Shown one piece after another: positions 50,516 through 64,000 of a DNA stretch of 64,000 nucleotides. Both the position numbers and the translations under genes were made by a program. The DNA is taken from NCBI GenBank assembly GCA_024734555.1, contig JANPWX010000651.1, positions 2,469,833 to 2,533,832 on the forward strand. Reading direction: 5' to 3'. The notes beneath the pieces are model-generated. The model worked only from the letters and a program-made list of their open reading frames with translations. It had not been told where the DNA came from and did not search any database. The number at the start of each line of letters is the position of its first letter. The first letter of the stretch is position 1. The stretch comes from Trochalopteron elliotii. Its lineage: Eukaryota; Chordata; Aves; Passeriformes; Leiothrichidae.

Positions 50516-52589
50516 AAAATAATGATTACAAAAGGGATGTTTGAAGCAAAAACCTCAGTAGACATCATGGAAAATACAGTACCTTTTCAGCTTCTCTTTT
50601 ATTTATTTTGTATTTTGACATCAAACACTCTGTGTAACCTAATCTTCTTGGCTTTTGATGTGGCCGTGGAGACATGACAATTAAGCACTGCTTAAAACAA
50701 TAATCCCAACAACAGGAACCAAAGGCAAGTAATGTCAGGGTTCCCCCTCACAAAAATCCTGTCCCCCAGCGTTGGTGGTAGTGAAAGGAGTATAAATCCC
50801 AATTTGTTGCCTTGATATCTGCTCTGTGTGCTTACACTTTACGTTGAACTTTACACGCTTGCTCCATTTCCATTCCCTGCAGTTTGTTTTTCTTCTGCTA
50901 TGTGAAATGTCTGGAGACAAACACAATACACACATTGCAGAGAGATGGTTTGATCTTTCACAGATTAGTGCCACCTGACAAACATGGGATTATTTATTAT
51001 CTGTGTTGCAGGAACTGCTGAAGCCCCCGCTCAGAGAAACACGCTCCTCCAGGCGCTGGGGGATGCACCACCCCTCCTGACAGCCTGATGGATTATGGCC
51101 CCAGTTCTGTCAGCAGATCCAACCAAACCAGCAAACTGACAGCAGAGGCAGCCCCCAGGTAAGCCACCATCACAGCCTGAATGGGATGTGTACTGAGCAA
51201 CCAAAGCAAACAGTTTGATCATTCCATATTTTAAAGAGATGTTGTTAGTTCTCCTTTCCCTGCCATTCAAAGATGGAGGGAGAGAGGCTGAGTTTAGTTA
51301 CAATCCTGTTTTAAACCTGTCTGAAAAAGAACATGTTTGTTTTTAAATGAAGCTTGCACAGTGTGCTATAAACTGCCTCTTTTATTTTTTTTTTTTAATG
51401 GGTGTTTGCACTGAGCCTTGCTGAACAAGTTAGAGAGATTATTAACTCGTCTGAAATGATGCAGGAAGGCCTTGTCCTAGTTGTGTGTTCTTCCTTCAGC
51501 TCATGGAGGACTGCTGCAACTCCATGGTGTTCACAAGCAGGGTTTGCAAGCAGGGCTGGGCAGGAGGCTGCAGGGGAAAGAGAAGCACTGCTAGAAAGGG
51601 CTGGCATTTATACACACACACACACACACACACATAAACACACACAAAAAAGGAACCCAGGTTGTTTTTTTCCTTAATAAGTAGAGTTGTCCCCAAGCTG
51701 GTTTCCACAGAGGGTCAAAGGAGGAAACCCAAAATTCATTAGCAGTTTTCTTGAAAATATTGTTGCAGCAGCAGCAGCAATGCCCACCCCTACACATGGC
51801 AGGGTGACTTTGTGAGACTTTGCTTCACTTTGTAAGGCCCCAAGGGGTTCCTCGTGTGGGTCAAACTTGACTGAGTTAGAAACTCGACTGTGTGATGAAA
51901 GCAGCTGCAAAGTTTCGGTCATGGAAGATCTGTTTGGTAAGCACTTCTCTCCATTCTCACGTGCCAGTCCATGTGCACACCTCCCTGCATCAAGGGCTGC
52001 AGCCCTCTTTCCCAGGGCAGCACTGAGCAGCTCCAGGCTGGCCATCCCCCCTTGCTCCCTTCACACCACTGACAATGAAAAATGGCAAGAAACAGGTTTC
52101 CAGGTGGAGTGTGTTCCTTTGGAGAGCTTTCCCCGGTCTAATACAGGTCCTGCCTTGAAATCCGTTAAGCAGCTGGCCGCTTTTCTACATTTGCAGTGCT
52201 TTTGAAATGTGTTTTTAAGGTAAAAGTATTTCTCCAAACATTTTAATAAAAGAATCAACAGAAAAAAAAATTCAAGAGAAACCACAGTTCATCATCTACA
52301 ACGTGGCTACTGCATCAAAATTTAAACTAGCTTAGAAACTTAGGCACACTTAAATGCATGACCTCGTCACCCCAAAACAACACTGGAGGATGAGCTTTTG
52401 TACCTGTGCCTCTAATACTAAATCATTCTTTAACTACATTTTTTTTGTTCTACCCCATTAGCTTTTCAAAATATCAATCAACTGCTCTGCATAAAGTATA
52501 AGCTAATAATTCTACTGGCAGCAATGATGATAATTTTTCTTCTCTCCCTACTAGAAGCAGCTTTAATGACATGAAGGCAGGGCACAGGT
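50516..52589. other. Intergenic sequence just 3' of GATA2
   Basis: AT-rich noncoding DNA with the AC microsatellite (51612-51634), a short CAG run (about 51764-51779) and no coding signal. Some of the AT-rich part at 50640-51010 may continue the neighbouring candidate element. Confidence 0.5.
51612..51634. repeat. (AC)n microsatellite
   Basis: About 11 to 12 pure AC units, followed by a short interrupted CACACA segment up to about 51646. Confidence 0.95.
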
Positions 52590-52607
52590 AGTTTCACAAA
52601 AAAGGTA

Positions 52608-52613
52608 TTTATT
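52608..52613 (-). terminator. Polyadenylation signal AATAAA, probable GATA2 distal site
   Basis: The plus strand reads TTTATT, so AATAAA lies on the sense strand of GATA2. Downstream within 10-30 nt come CCTTTTTTGTG and TGTGCC, a plausible U/GU-rich element. The flanking 27-nt block recurs in coding intron 3. Cleavage is expected at about 52585-52598. Confidence 0.55.
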
Positions 52614-53046
52614 ATTCTTAGCAATATTCACCTTGAAGGAATATGAGGAAAGCATACACTTTTTACAGACAATATATAAACATGTTGTACATAATTAACA
52701 ATAATTTAGTTCACTAATCCAAAAATAAGCAAAATAAAAATTAAAATAAAAACAGAAAATACTGAAGAATTTTTTATGCTGATACAAGTACAAAATAATT
52801 TAAATCTCAACTGCCGTTGTCTATGCTGCAGTGACTGACAACATATTGCACTTTGTCAACTGTATCAGTAATCCCTGTCTTTCACCCACATCCCTTCCCC
52901 TCTGCCCAAATCCTACAGAAATTTGAGTTGGGTACAAATAATATACAACTGTACCATTGTAAGAGGTAAAAAGTAAAAAGGACCTAATATTTTACCTCAG
53001 TAGATTAAAAATTCTTATGATTTCTCCCAATCAATTTAGTTTCCCA

Positions 53047-53052
53047 TTTATT
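53047..53052 (-). terminator. Possible alternative polyadenylation signal AATAAA in the GATA2 3' UTR
   Basis: TTTATT on the plus strand gives AATAAA on the GATA2 strand, about 1.93 kb past the stop codon. Use of this site would shorten the 3' UTR by about 440 nt and remove the AT-rich distal end. Only the hexamer itself supports it. Confidence 0.3.
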
Positions 53053-53255
53053 TCCACTTCTTTACAAAGTGCACCTATATGCCTATGCAGACCAAAAAAA
53101 AGGAGGAAAGCAGAATTTTCATGGCTGCTTGGTTCTTAATTATAAAATACTAGAATTACAGGTTTTAAAAAAAAATACATACATCCATTTTTTGTTTTGT
53201 TCTGTTTTTTTTCTTTAAAGCAGGACTTTTGCAGTAAAAATACAATTTGGCTTGA

Positions 53256-53345
53256 TTAAAAAAAACACAACAAAAAAACCCCAAAAAAACAAAAAAAACC
53301 CCAAAAAACAAAAAACCCAACAAAAATGGTTAAAATTTTTAAAAA
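53256..53345. repeat. A/C-rich low-complexity tract in the GATA2 3' UTR
   Basis: Imperfect (CAAAA/CCCAAAA)-type sequence, read as T/G-rich on the transcript. No other feature is seen in it. Confidence 0.85.
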
Positions 53346-54471
53346 TAAAATAAAAAGCTTGTCACAGAGTTAAGCTTACGTGGTTTACATTATCAAACCC
53401 CTCTGTTCATTGGGGCATTTTAATCAGAAGTATACCTAAATATGTACACTGCATGTTATACTGGAGCTTGTGTTTACGAGAGGCATCAGATCATAACAAT
53501 CAATAGAATACACTTCACATTGGCAATAGCTTTGTTTTCAGTCATTTACGTACAATATGATTTAATAATGGGAGATTTCTTTTTTTTTGTTCTTTTCTTT
53601 TTTTTCATATAAAACCCGCTACGAAAAACAGACGTTCCCCTTAGAGTGATGCTTTCCCTCAGCTGTCTCTGTGTCTGGGATTTGACGGATGTGTGAAGCT
53701 CAAACTGATTGTCTCTTTTCCCCTCTGCAGTGATCTCAGCCTCATTTCTGCCCTTCCTCCCTGTGAAGTCCACCGGGGCCTGGATGCCTGAGACAGCCTG
53801 CGCTGGCTGCATGTGGATGTGGTGGCCACACTGCCCAAAGTTTACCCAAGCAGCTAATCTGCATTTTTAAGCGACAGCTGCCAACACAACAGAACAAAAT
53901 GCTTCAACCTCTAAAGTCTGTGAGCAGGATGGTTTTTGTGCCCCATTATATTTTTGGCTGTGCTAGAACTTATACAGGCATTTACCAAAATTGTGTTGCA
54001 GCTATCACCGCTTGCTAGTGCAGGATTGCCTTCCCCAGAGTTTTTTTCCCAACAGTTTGTCTGACCTAGGTTGTCTGGTTTGAGGAACAATAGGGTAGTT
54101 GGAAAAAGGGGCTCTTTTTTAAAATAAATCTTTCATGTTAGGGAGAAGAATGAAGATTGTGTCAAAATAATCACCATCTTGGGCATATTAAAATCCCATA
54201 TTACGGCTACATTTTTGCTTTGTTCCCCGCCCTCGCAATCTTTTCCCCCTTCTTAGTAACTTTGGTATGGAAGATAGATGGAGCCAATCCAAGAGGGCTG
54301 TTGAGTACATTTCCCCTGTCCTTGTTTTGAAGGCAGCTTTTCTTACAGGGTAGCCATTGCAAATGACAGCACAAAAACATGCAATCAGAGAGGTTGAGGC
54401 TTTTTGTGGAAAACAAAATAAATATGACTTTGTGTCTGATTTTAAAAATTACAGTTTAATAAAGATGCCCT

Positions 54472-54540
54472 TTTCCTTCTTTTTTTTTCTTTTCTCTTTT
54501 CTTTTTTTTTTTTTTTCACTTTTTTCTTTTTTTTTTTCTC
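54472..54540. repeat. T/C-rich low-complexity tract in the GATA2 3' UTR
   Basis: About 70 bp of T runs separated by single C residues on the plus strand, which is purine-rich on the transcript. It is likely to vary in length between individuals. Confidence 0.9.
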
Positions 54541-54977
54541 TATCCCAAATAAAGTCCGCAATAGAAATCCAGCATGTCTGGCTTCCAGTGAGCCAATTCC
54601 ATCCTGGGAGGCTGCTTATATCTCTTTACAATATTCACAGTAACAACAAAGAGAGAAAGGAAAGCCAGTTCCAAGCCTCCTCCTTCAGCTTCTGCCATCT
54701 TTTGCTTCCTGCTGGACCATTAAGTATCAAATGGGTGAGCTCTGTTTTTTTATACCTGAGGGGGCAAAGTGCATTACAGGCACCACTACACATTTCTGCA
54801 GAAGACCCATCATTTGCAAGGTTTTAGTCCAGCATTAAGAGTTAAACCACATGGGAGCAAGGGTCTCCTTTTGCCATCCCTACATTCTCCTCTTGGCAAA
54901 ACATTGTCTTACTTGGTGTCATCTTAGGCAAAGTCCCATGTTCTTAATATCTGGATGGGTCTCTTGGTTATCAGGTT

Positions 54978-63616
<8,639 letters not shown>

Positions 63617-63875
63617 GGCCTTGGGCCTCCCCTCTCACCCACCCCCAGGCCAGGAGCGAGCGGCGCTCGGTGGGGGCGGGGAGTGCTGCTCGGGGGGTCC
63701 CTCTTGACGCTGCCTGGTGGGTTTTTAAGAGATTGGGGTGGCTTTTCTTAGAAAGAAAACCGCCGGGTGACTGGAGCGCGCCCTCTGAGGCTTGGGAGAG
63801 GACCCTGAAGTCAGCGTGTGCCTCTGTCAACAGGGGGGTAGCAGAGGCAGGTCCGGAGAAGCGCCAGGGCAGCAC
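63617..63875 (-). other. GATA2: GATA2 5' UTR portion of the first coding exon
   Basis: On the minus strand a pyrimidine tract with CTACAG (ending at 63876) directly precedes GTGCTGCCCTGG and makes a good 3' splice site. The exon therefore probably starts at 63875. The 259 nt up to the ATG are GC-rich and contain no ATG. Vertebrate GATA2 is known to have alternative noncoding first exons spliced to a common exon holding the start codon, which fits. The exact acceptor is inferred and no transcript supports it here. Confidence 0.6.
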
Positions 63876-64000
63876 CTGTAGGGAGAGACGGGAGGGTTTA
63901 GCAGCTCGGCAGCCCGGGGTGCGCTGCTCGCTGGGCCGGCTCCCGGCCGGCTTCTTTTCCGAGAGGTACATGGCTGGGGAGGGGGAAGCAGAGCCCCTCC
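63876..64000 (-). other. 3' end of the intron upstream of the GATA2 start-codon exon
   Basis: GC-rich sequence ends in the pyrimidine tract CTCCCGTCTCTCCCTACAG. It holds an ATG-initiated frame from 63971 that runs across the acceptor, out of frame with GATA2 and ending at 63546. I see no sign that this frame is coding. The first noncoding exon is beyond the window. Confidence 0.5.

Larger units (their letters stand above)
52590..54977 (-). other. GATA2: GATA2 3' UTR (inferred extent)
   Basis: About 2.4 kb of AT-rich sequence between the TAA and the last minus-strand poly(A) signal. It contains a long pyrimidine/T-rich tract (54472-54540), a second T-rich tract (about 53578-53608) and an A/C-rich low-complexity stretch (53256-53345). 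No ORF here looks coding. The distal AATAAA at 52608-52613 is followed by U-rich and GU-containing sequence. An ATTAAA at 52562-52567 and an upstream AATAAA at 53047-53052 are alternatives that would shift the end. Confidence 0.65.

Overview
The window is vertebrate nuclear DNA, almost certainly from a bird. The main gene is GATA2, on the minus strand at the right-hand end. Its five coding exons join to a 466-residue protein with two complete GATA zinc fingers. From memory this is the length of chicken GATA2, while mammalian GATA2 is 480 residues. Two degraded CR1-type LINE pieces, the dominant interspersed repeat of bird genomes, support the avian assignment.

Layout. Positions 1 to about 52,580 hold no protein-coding gene that I can support. 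This stretch lies 3' of GATA2. Apart from simple repeats and the two CR1 pieces it is unique sequence, with several AT-rich, motif-dense blocks that read like conserved regulatory elements and one CpG-rich block at about 7,360-8,345. About 52,590-54,977 is the GATA2 3' UTR. Coding exons lie at 54,978-55,277, 56,133-56,258, 59,276-59,421, 62,109-62,708 and 63,388-63,616, and the last of these continues as 5' UTR to about 63,875. The first noncoding exon(s) and promoter lie beyond the right edge. The right-hand 2 kb is CpG-island-like.

How it works together: one developmental and haematopoietic transcription factor gene sits beside a large gene-free flank, the usual arrangement for a gene under long-range enhancer control. 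The most interesting points are inside GATA2 coding intron 3. (i) A GATA-containing composite at 58,550-58,569 resembles the mammalian '+9.5' stem-cell enhancer in the same intron, but its E-box half is degenerate. (ii) A 27-nt block containing AATAAA is nearly identical to the block at the terminal polyadenylation signal of the gene. It lies downstream of an open 128-codon read-through of exon 3, so an intronically polyadenylated isoform with only the N-finger is possible. No prokaryotic-type system, CRISPR array, tRNA or rRNA was seen. The regulatory calls rest on motif content and sequence texture only, because no alignment could be run.
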